Part shown: positions 1-10,759 of the stretch, in pieces
Layout of the letters: the number at the start of each line of letters is the position of its first letter
Numbering within the stretch: the stretch's first letter is position 1
DNA from: Tausonia pullulans
Lineage: Eukaryota > Basidiomycota > Tremellomycetes > Cystofilobasidiales > Mrakiaceae
Assembly (NCBI GenBank): GCA_951802195.1
Contig: OX637627.1
Coordinates: 124,001 to 188,000 of the forward strand
Length of the DNA: 64,000 bases
Direction: 5' to 3'
Position numbers and translations under genes: made by a program
Notes under the pieces: generated by a model
Told to the model about the DNA's origin: nothing
Database searches by the model: none
The model's input: the letters and a program-made list of their open reading frames with translations, nothing else

Positions 1-3000
1 CCTTGCCTTAGGGGCTCATTCCCCTGTCTGTCTCGGGTAGAAGAGGAGCAAGAGGAGGGAAAGAAGGAAGGGCGATCCGGAGGTCGCTGACCCTTTCACT
101 ACTGTGAGTAAGGGTGATGGCCGTCGCGTTTGAAGGATGGATGGCCAACGATGACGAGGGACAGCTCCTGTCAAGGGGCCAGGAAGAAGATCAGGCATGG
201 GCCAGGCTCAATCTTGCCCCTGGGGTTCCACGTGAATCTGAAGAAGGGATTAAGTTTTTTTTTTATATTCCCTGAACTCCGTCCTGGGCCCATAGGAAGA
301 AGGGCCCGACGCCAGTCACGATGGGCTCCTGTTTCTAGCTCGAAACGCGACTACGTCCAGCCAGAAACCCCTTCAAGCTTTCATAGGTGGCCTCCGTGGC
401 CTCCAAATGGAGAAAAGAGGAGAAAGCTCGACTAGTATGCTCCCTTTCCTCACTCTCTTTCCAAAATAGTCCTTCTCACTCCTCGTCAAAGTCAGCTGAC
501 GGATCCAAGCAAAGAGAAGAAGGAAAGAAGTCGCGAAAATCTCTTTCCCTGCCAGATCAAAACCGCCAATCTCTCCCTTCCCTGCACCTGACGTGCTTTC
601 CAGTTCTCAGTTAGGATCTGATTCCACTCATGTCTGAAGAATACGGCTCCCGGACTTTGAGGATGAGGGCTGTACTCGTCCGCCCTCGCTCCCCCAGGAA
701 ATTGGAAAAGACGTGGGTCGCCATGTTGTCTGCAGATTGGCGTAGATCGGTGGTGGGATCAGCTCGGTCGTGCAGCGTGCTTCATGACGGCTGTGGGCGA
801 TACTCACTTTCCGAGTTCGCTTTCGGGAGAATATTGCTTACTCAATTGACGTCGAAGGGCTGGGCCTGAGAAACGCAAAAGAGATACGCATCAGTCGTCA
901 ATCATCAAGGTCTGGCGAACGTAGAAGCAGCTCATTGAATGGCCTGAACTCGCCGACTCAACCGCAAAGCCAACGAGCATGGTCGGCAGCATCGTAAATT
1001 AAAAAAAGCTATTGGCCAAGCTTAGCGATGTAGTCGTCGTTTTGGGAGCCGCTCCGGTCTCTAAGACGATGACCTGACGACCATTCGGACGAGGTAGGTG
1101 TTGAGCTTCTTCAAATGAAGGCGCATCTCAGCATAATCCGTCTTGTTCAAGACCTACGATACTGCGCTTATATTAGGATATCAACGAACAATATCGACGT
1201 TGTGGTTAAAGCAATAACACTGGTTCCTGAACCGTCAGAGTCGAGATGCTAGTGGATTTCAAGGAGAAGCTTGCACTGATCCGACTTGGTGCCCTGGACG
1301 CCACTTCAGAGCAAGCTTCATTCGCGTTCTGTAGCACGAAGAAAAAAAATCAGGACGGGAGCCTAATCGAGGCGAAATAACTGCAACTGAAGTCGTTCAC
1401 AATCATCTGCTCTTCTGGATCCAGCCTTTCCAGGAAGGAAGATGGACTGGCTGGTGGCACCGAGGGTCCATATCTCGGTGACGTTGACGTGAAGGGTCTG
1501 GACAAGGCCTTTATAGTTGGGATATCGTCTTAGATGTGACGGACAGGGCCCACGACTCTGAAGGATCCGCTCAAGGATGACTTTGTGTTTTACGACGTAC
1601 GAGGCTCATTCATGAGCAGATACGACGCGATCTGAAAGGCCCTACTTTTTGGCTACTTGAAACCAAAGTTTGGCAAACTGGAAAAGAACAGACGTATCAG
1701 CTGTAATGTCAACCTTCTATCGAAATGATAGAAGAGGTGTCTCGAGTTCTGACTGGAAATGTCACCGCTTCCGCTAAATTCGACTTGATTTCTGTTGAAA
1801 CGGGCTGGAGGCAACAAAATAGATATAGTGGGAGAGACTGGATCTCTCGAGCCCAAAATGGGCATCGATCAAGGAAGGAGGCGGGATCGCTAGTCATAAG
1901 AGGGCGCAGGCCGAGCTGGGCTGTCAACTCAGCGTTGACACTGGAAGATGCGGGTCGACAGGTGATCCGGCGTTCTGGCTCCTGATAGCACCTCAAAAAA
2001 TAGCAACATAGCTTCATGACAGCTTTTGATACGGAAGGGGGAGCTGAGGATTAGAGACGTGTTGACTCTCCCTGTGATACCGAAAGAGGGAGATCATCGA
2101 TTGCTAACGCAAGAAGCCGCTAGAGGACCTTGGGTGAAGGGCAATAGTAATGAGAATCGTTGTCAGAGGGGCTGATGAGTTTGAAAGACAAGGCGGCTGT
2201 CGGGTCACTACAATAATCACAAGAGGGGGCGGTGAGACCGTCAGAACCCTAACACGGCTGCGGTGAAAAGTGGGGCGAGGGGGAGGGGGGACTTGCTGGA
2301 AAAGCGTGCTGGAGCGCGGACAAGTCGGCATGTACCCTAGGTCTGAGAATCCAGGTTCATGTATGGAGGGGTACTACGTCGGATCAGTAGGACGTCGCGT
2401 GATGAGGGAAAAGGGTAGAAGAAAGGAGGATAGGGAGAGGCTGAGGGAGTGACAGGTTGTGAGATGCCTCAAGGCCTGGGCCCTGGGATCTGAACACAAA
2501 TTTCGAAAGAAGCTTGGCATCAGGGAAGGCTTGCCTAAGTAATGATAAAATGAGCGCGAAGCAAGCAAGTGTTTACTTAGGATTTTAATCAACTTACGAG
2601 AGCCACCCGCTCAGCGAGAGGAATATAAAAGGCTGGGTTCGCACGGCCTCCCCTCACAGATCCCGCATTATTCAGAGTGATACTGCGCAGGTGGAAGGTT
2701 GCCCACCACTGGGTAAGCGCAGCTGCGACAAGTTGAAGGGGGCACACTGTGTTCCGCAAAATATCGCCATCGAATCCCAAACTGTACAGTGACGATGGAG
2801 GGGATGTCTGCAAGGTTGATATGGCCTCGAGCGACGCGGTTTGAGTGGGCGGGACATTCAGCAGGATTTACGTGTCGAAAATGGCTGGGCAGAGATGCAG
2901 GAAGCGGTCTAGATCGAAGAGAAGAGGGAAACAAGTTCGACGGGAAGCCCCCTGCCGATTGTGACTTTAAACTCGCGACGGTCTGCAACAATGTCTGTCA

Positions 3001-3247
3001 TTCACAGAATCGACCAACCTCGTTCATTGTCCACAGCTCGACTCGCGTAGCGGCTAACCTTTTCTTGTTGGCTGGGCACACTACGACTTTGATTCCGAGT
3101 TGTCATCAAAGATGCTTTTAATGACAGTGGAATTGGCACCCCAAGGGCCTCTGCTCTCTGTTTTGAGAACGTTAAACGTTAATCAGAAAGACTGAGCTCT
3201 CTGACAACCACATCAGAGGTTGCATCTATCGTCGCGTCCACCCATCT
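1..3247. other. ORF-poor region, no gene recognised
   Basis: No reading frame stays open beyond about 110 codons on either strand, and none of the short frames resembles a family I know or has a convincing chain of exons. Base composition is visibly less GC-rich than in the flanking genes, with short A/T runs near 1000-1020 and 1340-1350. I looked for tRNA A and B boxes and for reverse transcriptase or integrase motifs and saw none I could defend. It may hold 3' flanking sequence of a gene left of the window, long intergenic DNA, or degraded repeat sequence. Nothing in it supports a specific call. Confidence 0.5.
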
Positions 3248-3925
3248 TTACTTCCTGCCCTTGCCCTTCACCATGGTGAATCCGTCCTCGTCGATCTCGG
3301 GCTCCTCCTTCTCCTTCTGCCGCTCGACGAGCTGGGGAGCTGTCTCGCCGTCCATGACAATGTCCTCATCGTCGTCATCCTCGCTCCAGTCCTCGGCGTC
3401 GCTGACCTCGGATTGATCCGCGCCCTGAGTGGCAACGATCTTCTTCTTGCTCGTCTTGGCCTCCTCCTCCTCGAGTCGAAGGATCTCGGTCTCAATCCCC
3501 TGTTTGGCGTCAGACCACAGCTTGATGATCTGCTTGGCGATCTCGACGGGCGAGCCGTCCTCGACCTCGATCTCGAACTCCTCGAGGAGGATATCAAACA
3601 GCAGATCGGCCACCGAGTCGAGGTCGAGTCCGAAAGGCGGGGGGATGGTGACCGGCTCGGACGTGGAGGGCATAGATCCAGGCGCCGAGGGTGCCGAAGA
3701 GGACGACGACTTGGCCGACTTTTCCTCAAACTCGTCTACGATCATCGAAATGAACCATGTCCGCTTCTCGCGCGACTCGGATCCTCCCCACTCGTTAGCA
3801 ACGGCGAGCCGGAGGGCCGGCCAAAGGTGGAGGAGCGACCAGACACCGCGGGCGAAGAGGACCATCGTCTGAGAAGGAACGGGCTGCTCCATCGAGGAGC
3901 TGACGGCGTTTGGAGCGGTGGACAT
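3248..3925 (-). CDS. TSR2: Pre-rRNA-processing protein TSR2 (Rps26/eS26 chaperone)
   Basis: This single coding exon of 225 residues belongs to the Tsr2 family. In yeast Tsr2 is known to take ribosomal protein eS26 from its importin and deliver it to late pre-40S particles. The N-terminal half carries the family core, with ALRLAVANEWGG at residues 37-48 including the diagnostic WGG, followed by the helix-rich segment from DLDSVADLLFDILLEEF. The tail from about residue 165 is strongly acidic and ends in a lysine-rich KGKGRK, typical for the family. I chose the ATG at 3925 because the conserved part begins soon after it. A TTTCAG acceptor lies three bases upstream, with GTGAGT about 60 bp further up, so a 5' UTR intron is likely. 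It is divergently arranged with SKI8. Confidence 0.93.
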   Translation of the reverse strand: MSTAPNAVSSSMEQPVPSQTMVLFARGVWSLLHLWPALRLAVANEWGGSESREKRTWFISMIVDEFEEKSAKSSSSSAPSAPGSMPSTSEPVTIPPPFGLDLDSVADLLFDILLEEFEIEVEDGSPVEIAKQIIKLWSDAKQGIETEILRLEEEEAKTSKKKIVATQGADQSEVSDAEDWSEDDDDEDIVMDGETAPQLVERQKEKEEPEIDEDGFTMVKGKGRK

Positions 3926-4291
3926 GATCTGAAACACTGCTATGAGATTCAAGACAAATTCTTTCGGGTGGGAGCCGCGCTAAGACTCACATGAAGGTAG
4001 GACGCGAGCAGAAGGTAGAACAGGAAGACGATGGAGAAACTCCGGAGCGGAAGTCTAGCGCGCGTTACATTGTCAGCTTTCTTGAGCTCTCGCGCACACT
4101 GCCAGCTGTTGAGAGCTCACCTGCGACGAGTCTGGGAGGTACTGGTGGTGGAGGTTGGACAAGACCTTCGAGGGGGAAAAGAACGCGACTAGGGAAGAGA
4201 GGCAAGTGCGCTCGCCTCATTCAGCGGGAGCGCGTCACCATTCCCTCCTCGCGTCCTGTCTGTTCTCTCCTCAACCGCCCTTGTTCTCGTC
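3926..4291. promoter_or_regulatory. Shared upstream region of TSR2 and SKI8
   Basis: This 366-bp gap separates two divergent start codons. It holds the presumed TSR2 5' UTR intron (donor near 3990, acceptor near 3929) and, close to SKI8, a pyrimidine-rich leader before the ATG at 4292. I see no clear TATA box. That the two genes share promoter elements is inference from the geometry. Confidence 0.4.
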
Positions 4292-5720
4292 ATGGTCTGT
4301 CGTCTCATGGGAGCCCGGATCATAGCCGATAAATCCTGACCCTCGTGCCCCATCTAGTCGGTCCAATATGTCAATGCACACGACGGCGAGCACCGTAAGT
4401 ATCGTTCCTTCAATCCAACGTACGCAAGACTGACGGGCATGTTGGCTGATTGCCGCATTTATCCCGCCCATCAGTCCACAAGGATACCATTTGGGGTCTC
4501 CAGTGGACATCACTTGACCAGGTCGTCTCTGTCTCGGCCGACGGCGCTCTTAAGGTGCATGCGGCCGACGGCAAGCACGTCGTCTCGACGCCTGCCCAAC
4601 CGCTCGGCCTAGTCTCGCTCTCGGTGTCCTCGTCTGGTTCCACCTCGCTGTCCAACTCGATAGACGGCACCACAACCCTTCATGCTCTCACGGACGGCTC
4701 AGTCTTGGCAACGCACGAGAGTTTTCGCGAGACAAAGGCTGGCGGCAGCGCGACGTGGGCGGTCGCAATGCACCCAGACGACGCCATCTTTGCGAGCGCA
4801 GGCGCTGGGGGATCGGCGTACTTGCGGAGTGCCAAAGTGTCTAAAGATGGAGAGGAATCCGATGAGTTTGGCTCAGTGATCCAGAAGCTTGAGACAGGGT
4901 CGGATAAGATCCTGCTCGAGGTGAGGTTTGGCTTTCGGCTTTCGACTTTGACCAAATACTGACCAATTTCTGTCTATCCCTAGGTCAAATATGTACGCTA
5001 TTTCTGTTAATCGACCCGAACCCAAGCTAACATATACACACAGAGCCCCGACGGAAGACTCGTCGCCACCGCAGGCGAGTCCGGACGAATCTACATCTTC
5101 GACGTCGAGACGGGCGCCCTAGGCGCGACTTACCCTAGCCATCACGTCTGCGTGCGAACTCTGAGCTGGAGTCCCGACAGCCAGGTATTTTTCATCTTGC
5201 TTAACCTGCATCCGACATGGCCAGGCGTAGTGCTCTAGACTGACGCTCTCTTGCCGCCAGTTTCTCTACTCTGGCTCGGACGACCACTCCATCCAAATCC
5301 ACGACGTCCGCACCTCATCCACCTCCGCCGGCTTCGGCAAGGCCTCCGGATCCATTGCGACCCTCTCCGGCCACAGCTCGTGGGTCCTCTCGCTCGACGC
5401 CGCCCCAGACGGCCGGCTCCTCGCGTCAAGCAGTGCCGACAAGAGCATCAAGCTGTGGGACCTTCGTGCTGGAGGGGCAGGAGGGTCCAAAGGAGGATGT
5501 GTGAGTACGCAGAACGAGGGAAGTGAAATCTGGGCGGTCAGTTGGCGACCGGGGGGACTGGAGGGTGTCGTGCCGGGTAAGGACTTTGTGAGCGGCGGGG
5601 AGGAGCAGCTCGTGAGGTACGTATGCGTAGGAAAGCCAGAGTATTATTTCAAGACGGACGAGGCTGACTGTTCCTCATCGGGCCTTCCTCAGATACTGGC
5701 GAGCGGCGGGCAGTGCGTGA
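4292..5720 (+). CDS. SKI8: WD40 protein SKI8 (Ski complex subunit)
   Basis: The gene encodes a predicted 339-residue WD40 propeller resembling Ski8/WDR61, the scaffold of the Ski2-Ski3-Ski8 complex that feeds mRNA to the cytoplasmic exosome; in several fungi it also acts in meiotic recombination. Seven exons close in phase: 4292-4294, 4358-4394, 4475-4920, 4984-4992, 5044-5184, 5261-5616 and 5693-5720. The first exon is only the ATG and the fourth only nine bases. The spliced N-terminus reads MSVQYVNAHDGEH, matching the family's opening Q-Y-x-x-A-H. WD repeats are clear at SPDGRLVATAGESGRIYIFD, FLYSGSDDHSIQIHD and GRLLASSSADKSIKLWD, and the C-terminus RYWRAAGSA follows the usual SKI8 pattern. 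The length agrees with the family. The ATG-only exon uses a weak GTCTGT donor, so that start is the least certain part. Confidence 0.9.
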
Positions 5721-6232
5721 GGGTAGTCAGGCGATTAGCTATTGGAGTGTAGTTCTTGACTAAGACGAGCGAAGATAGAAGCACAGAAACCACCTTCCTC
5801 CACCTCGGCGCTCTCTTCTCTCTCTTGTAATAAGTTTCGCGAGACGCCGATCACCCCCTGTCTTCGGCCTCGGACGAGGGGGCGATGCATGATGGCGCCG
5901 CGCGCTCGGTGGCCAAACGAAACAAGAGGGAGTAACCTAGCATCGGGCTGACCAACTCCGGAGCAAGCCGAGGCGCGAGGAGCCGCTTACGTCTCCGGCA
6001 ACGGGCCGTGCATTCCTTGCAGCTGGAGTCGGCTCGGGCATTGGGCAGATAGGGACACATTGAAGCCGAGTCAAGTGGAGCGCGGCCGGAGGCAAATGGG
6101 AGAAGGAAGTGCTGGCAACGGCCGGCCAATTTGGTCTTTTGGAATGCGTTCTCGTACCCTCCTCTTCGTTCTTCCCGTCAACCATCTCATCCTATTCCTC
6201 CTCCACTTTCCCCTCTCACTCCTCTCTCAGCC
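5721..6232. other. Intergenic region between SKI8 and the MAPEG gene
   Basis: The 512 bp should hold the SKI8 3' flank and the promoter of the downstream gene. The last 80 bases are strongly C/T-rich and end in CAG just before the ATG at 6233, the usual leader type in this window. No further gene, tRNA or repeat is evident. Confidence 0.4.
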
Positions 6233-7194
6233 ATGCCCTCTACCGCCATCATCTCGTGAGGTTCCCAGGAGTCGTACAGCCTGCCGGGACAGACGCATGG
6301 ATGGCTGACCGGCCTTTCCTCGCTCAATTCGCGTGCCCGGTGCCCAATTCTTCGTTGCAGGTCCATCGTGCGTGTGCTGTGGCCGGCCTACCTCTGTCGT
6401 GCAAGGGTCCCGAGCTGATTCGTCATGCTTCGTCTCGCCCAACAGCTCCCCAAGGATTACGGCTTTGTCGCCCTTGCTGCCTCTTCAACTTTCCTCCTTC
6501 ACATCTACCAGGTAAGCCCATAGCCGCCGCTCCGAATCGGGCGAAGGGGTCGTGCTTCGAAATGACAGGCTGCCTGCTCTCCAATAGGTCATGCTCGTCG
6601 GCAAGCACCGCAAGCTGGCCAACATCACCTACCCCAACTGTGATTATTCTCTCATTCACAGACAATGACTGCATGACTGATATTGAGCTTTCAAGTCTAC
6701 GCCTCGAAGGAGGAGATGGAGACCAACCCCGCGGCCAAGGTCTTCAACTGCGCCCAGGTGCGTCCCGTCCTCCTTGTCCATCAGGCTTCCCGGTCTATCT
6801 CTGACGTTTCACCTTTGACTACAGCGTGCCCACGGAAGTACGTAACATTGTCCAGATCTGCTTATCGTTGCTAGTCTAACGCACTCGCACTGCAGACACC
6901 CTTGAGATCCTCCCTCACATTCTGTTTGGCACTCTCTGGTCGGGACTCTTCTTCCCCATTCCTGCGGCTGTCGCTTGCGCTGCCTTTGTTGTTGGCCGTG
7001 TGCTCTACACGGTGGGCTACGTCACTGGAAACCCCCAGGCTCGTTACGCGTGAGTTCTCCTTTCCACGGGATTGAGCACCCACTGACGCCTCCCGCATGC
7101 TTCGCTCAGCTACGGAGGCCAGATCAACATGCTCGGTGCCGTCACCATCCTCTGTCTCAGCTTCTACACCTCCATCAAGCTCATCCTTGCATAA
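6233..7194 (+). CDS. Microsomal glutathione S-transferase 3-like protein (MAPEG family)
   Basis: The predicted protein has 153 residues, the standard MAPEG length, and most resembles MGST3, a four-helix ER membrane enzyme with glutathione transferase and peroxidase activity toward lipid hydroperoxides. The MGST3 signature FNCAQRAHGNTLE lies at residues 66-78, preceded by ANITYPNFYAS. Hydrophobic helices lie near 16-34, 80-100, 98-118 and 134-152, and VGRVLYTVGYVTGNP matches the conserved third-helix region. Eight exons close in phase: 6233-6255, 6361-6367, 6446-6511, 6588-6639, 6696-6757, 6825-6837, 6896-7049 and 7110-7194. The second has seven bases and the sixth thirteen. A downstream ATG at 6425 would avoid the first two exons and start MLRLAQQLPKDYG, but the 6233 start gives a leader more like other fungal members. 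It converges on SEC63. Confidence 0.92.
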
Positions 7195-7360
7195 GAGGTG
7201 GAAGGTTCGTCAATGGTATAACAAGCGTATTGCTCTTTGGGACGACATGCAGAACAGACGGCGCCATCGAGCGCCTAGAAATCCCTGGCTTCTTGGCCTG
7301 TGCACGAGAACTCTATCGAGAAACCAACCAAGAAAAGAAGGAAAAGCGGGCATTCAAAAT

Positions 7361-10342
7361 TCAATCGCTGTCCGAATCACTGCTGTCGTCCCTCTTCCGT
7401 CCCTTGGGACCCTCTTCGTCGCTACTCGACTCGTCCTCGCTGCTGTCCTGCTCATCGTCGTCCGTGCCGCTCTCCTCATCGTCGTTGTCGTCGTTGACCG
7501 CCGGAGCCCGCTTGACGCGTTCGCCCTTCATTGCGGCGAGCTGACCGGCAAGCGAATCCTCCTCTGGGTCTGAAATGTCGTCCTCATCCTCCGGCGGGGG
7601 CGCGATGGGCTCGGTGACGTGGAGCTGGAGGGAGGGATGGGGGTCGGAGGCAGGGTGGGACAAATTATCAGTGGCTGAGAGCGAAATAAAGCGAACGCCG
7701 CCAGCTTACCTTGAGCCCTCGGCGAACCTCGCTATCCACGAGCGAGTCGCTGATGAAGATGGCCTGGAACGTGTAAAGTCCCGGTCCCTGAGGCGCCTGG
7801 AATTGAATCGTCACCGACTCCTCCTTTTCAAGCTCCAAGTTCGGCAGCATCACTGGCTGGACAATGATCCGGTCGTTCTTGAGGTCGCCAACCATGCACC
7901 AGAACTTGAGCGGCTTGTCCTCGGGCCAGTAAGGAGTGTAGGCCGTCGTAGGCGAGGTGAGCTTCTGACGCTCGACGCGGGCCTTTTTGAGCTCCTCAGG
8001 CTCGTCGTCCGCCTGATCGATGTCGGCGGCGAAGTCGTCAGTGATTGGGCGCGAGGCGGCGATGGGCGTGGAAGCCTCGGCAGTTGAGAGGCGGAGCTTG
8101 AAGATGATCTGGACGATGGATGAGGGGGAGACCGTCTTCTCGCCGAGGACTAGTGGGGAGAAGAAGGGGGATGGGTGGTTAGCACGACCGAGTGAGGGCG
8201 ATGATGAGTGCGTACAAACCCACCCTTGAACTTCGCATCAATAACCTCCAGCCTGGGCCACTTCTTCGCGACGTCGACCGTTTGCTGAAGCGCCTGAGCA
8301 TCAAGTTCCGGAAGCGCCGCCTTCCTTTGCGTATCGCTCAGCCAGGCCCATGCCCGGATGGGGTCTGACTTCCGGATGAGGTCCGGCGAGTCCTCGGCCT
8401 TCTTGGCTTGCTCGAACGAGACGTTCGGCAATTGCAGAAGTTTAGGCAGGAAGGGGAGTGTGCCCTGGGCGAGGAGTCCGTGGAGGTGCATGATAATCCG
8501 CGACGTGTCAAGCCAAGAGTGGGCGAGCGAGACGTTGAGCAGCGAGGTGAGAATCGGCTCGAGTACAAGTAGCAAGGCGGCACGCTCTGATCAGGAGCAA
8601 GTGCGATAGAGACGTTAGAAGTGATGCAAGCATGTCGCGATAGAGAGGAAGAGCGCTCTCACCTTCCCGAGCACCGGTGTCCGGGAGCTCAGCGCGGAGG
8701 AGGTGGCTCCAAAGGAGCGCCGCCGACCGCCTGTTCTCCGGCGTCTCAAACTTGCCTGTCATCACGCCCTCGACGCCGAGCTCGTGAGCGCGAGCCTTGA
8801 CGAGCTGCTCGACGTCCTCGGCCTTCTTGGTCTTGCGCGGCCCACCGAGCTCGGACGCGTCGGCGACAAGGCTGATAAGCTCCGCGAGCGTTGTCGTATC
8901 CTCGAGCCTCCGGAAGAAAGTCGCAGCCGTGGCGTTAAGAGCTCCGTCCTTGGTGAAGATGCGGGCTCCAAACCACCACTTGCCGACGAGGTAAGGAAGG
9001 AGACCTCCAAAGAGCGCGCCGTATGCGGCTAAGATCCACATGCCGTTCTTGCCCTCGATGACCCACTTGGGGATCGCGACGACGTCCTCCCGCTGCTGGG
9101 GGCCGTCCGGGTTGCCGTGCTGGAGCCAGTTCTCGCGGGTGACCTCGTCGGTGAGGCTGAAGAGCAAGCAGGGGGTCAGGGTCCGGCAGACAGGGAGAAC
9201 AGCGACACGTCGTCGTGTCGTCACACCCGAGAACTAGATGCCTTCGCTAAGCGATCGGCTGACTCTGCTTGATTGTAGATGAGTGTAACCAGACAGAGAG
9301 AGCCTCCTACTCCAGAAAGCCGACCTGCGCCAGCGGGTGACAAGGCAGCCAACACACACGTTCAACGACCGAGAGGAAGACTACTCACGCCTTATACGCC
9401 TTGGTAATCTCGACGAACTTGTTCTCGGCGTCGGCCCGAGTGTTGTTCTCGTTGAACTTGATCTTGTCAGGGTGGCTGGAGGAACCGAATGATAGAGTGA
9501 GCTGGTGCCACCAAGACAAGCGCGGAACATGGACGGGGGACTGACAACTTGAGCGAGAGCTTCTTGTAGGCGCGCTTGATCTCTTTTTCGGTGAGAGACT
9601 GCGATGAGAAAAGCAACCCGGTGGGCGGGAGGGTCAGACAGACAGACAGCGGGAGAGACGCGTGAGCTGGCTCGCTCGAGTCGCGACGAGCGAGGTGGTA
9701 GACGGACCTCCTTGATGTTTAGGATCTCGTACGGGTTGTAAAGGATTTGTTGGACAGACTCGGAGTTGACGACACGGTAGGAGAGGAACGCAACGGCCAC
9801 CCAACCGGCAAGGAGGGCGAGCGTCCTGAGGCAGTAACCCGAGGGAGACACCAACAGAGGGGAGAAGGAGGAAGAGCGAGAGGCGCGCCAGCGCACCGCG
9901 TCAGTGACCCGTCTCGTCGACTCATGTGGCTTTCCGCGTTCTCTTCGTCATGCTCTACCGCAGCGACTGTACAAGAGCGCACAGGGAGAGGTACGTAGCC
10001 ATTCCCAGGGACTTACTTTTTGGAGAGGCCGTTGACCTTGCGCCTCGGCTTGCCAAAGATGCGCTGGCGATGCTGGGCGCGCGTCGCTGACGGGATCGCT
10101 AGCGCGTTGGTAGTCTTGGACGAGCCCTTGGCTGATAACAGCGAACGCAGAGCTTCCAGTCAGCCCCAGCCATTCCCAAGTGAGCTCGCCATTAGAATAG
10201 GCGCGCGAGAAGAAGACGCACGACTAGAAGACTTCGAGGTCGCCCACCATAGAGTCGCCGGGACGAGGAGAAGAGAAAGGATAGTGAGGGCAAAGTAGGC
10301 AGCAAGAGAGCCCTGCTCATCGTAGCCGAGACCCGGAGCCAT
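7361..10342 (-). CDS. SEC63: SEC63, J-domain subunit of the ER translocon
   Basis: The predicted protein of 683 residues compares well with yeast Sec63 (663). Sec63 sits in the ER membrane, recruits the Hsp70 Kar2/BiP through a lumenal J domain and supports post-translational translocation. Nine exons close in phase: 10342-10222, 10131-10017, 9825-9708, 9598-9549, 9475-9389, 9156-8663, 8586-8224, 8149-7710 and 7624-7361. In order one sees a hydrophobic segment near residues 14-34, a second near 80-98, a J domain starting at NPYEILNIKE with its HPD tripeptide intact at 136-138, a third membrane segment MWILAAYGALFGGLLPYLVG near 200-222, the Sec63/Brl region and a C-terminal beta domain ending in an acidic, serine-rich tail. 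The intron between exons 4 and 5 falls one codon before HPD. The acidic tail is where yeast Sec63 binds Sec62. Confidence 0.95.
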
Positions 10343-10759
10343 CGGAGAAGAGCAAAGGAGTGTCGAGGGAGTGAACGGTGGTGGGTGGGTTGGTGGGTGT
10401 TGAGGAGGCACGAGACGGGTCTAGTAAGAGGAGAGGACAGTTGGCGGTTGACAGCAGCACGCGCGCTGTCAATCCGTTGTCATGGGGACCCAACACAAAG
10501 CCAAACACTCAGAACAGCAGAGAATTACATTGTGAGAAGTGCAGGCTGGATTACCCGATGGGTCATTTTCCCTATTTTGGGCGGCGCGATGGGCTTTCTA
10601 GCGACGGGAAAGCACCGGTTCCTGGGACCGCGTGGCTTCCTCGCCAATTTGGCCGTCTCGCTTCCACTTCAACCCGCGGTCGGGTCGAGCAATCTCGCTT
10701 GACAGAGAGCAGAGAGGGCCTGCTTCTCTCTCCCATCAACCACCACTCTCTCCTCTCTC
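10343..10759. promoter_or_regulatory. Divergent upstream region of SEC63 and the TTN-repeat membrane protein
   Basis: The 417-bp gap lies between two start codons pointing away from each other. A C/T-rich tract ending CTCTCTC precedes the ATG at 10760. CCAAT-like and TATA-like matches are not convincing. Shared regulation is possible but rests only on geometry. Confidence 0.35.

Noticed and set aside
900-1650. Possible degraded retroelement in the left ORF-poor tract
   Set aside because: I looked for reverse transcriptase, RNase H and integrase motifs and terminal repeats in all frames and found none that I could support.
6109-6804. 231-codon + strand frame overlapping the MAPEG gene
   Set aside because: It reads through introns of the MAPEG gene in the wrong frame, and its peptide has no family resemblance.
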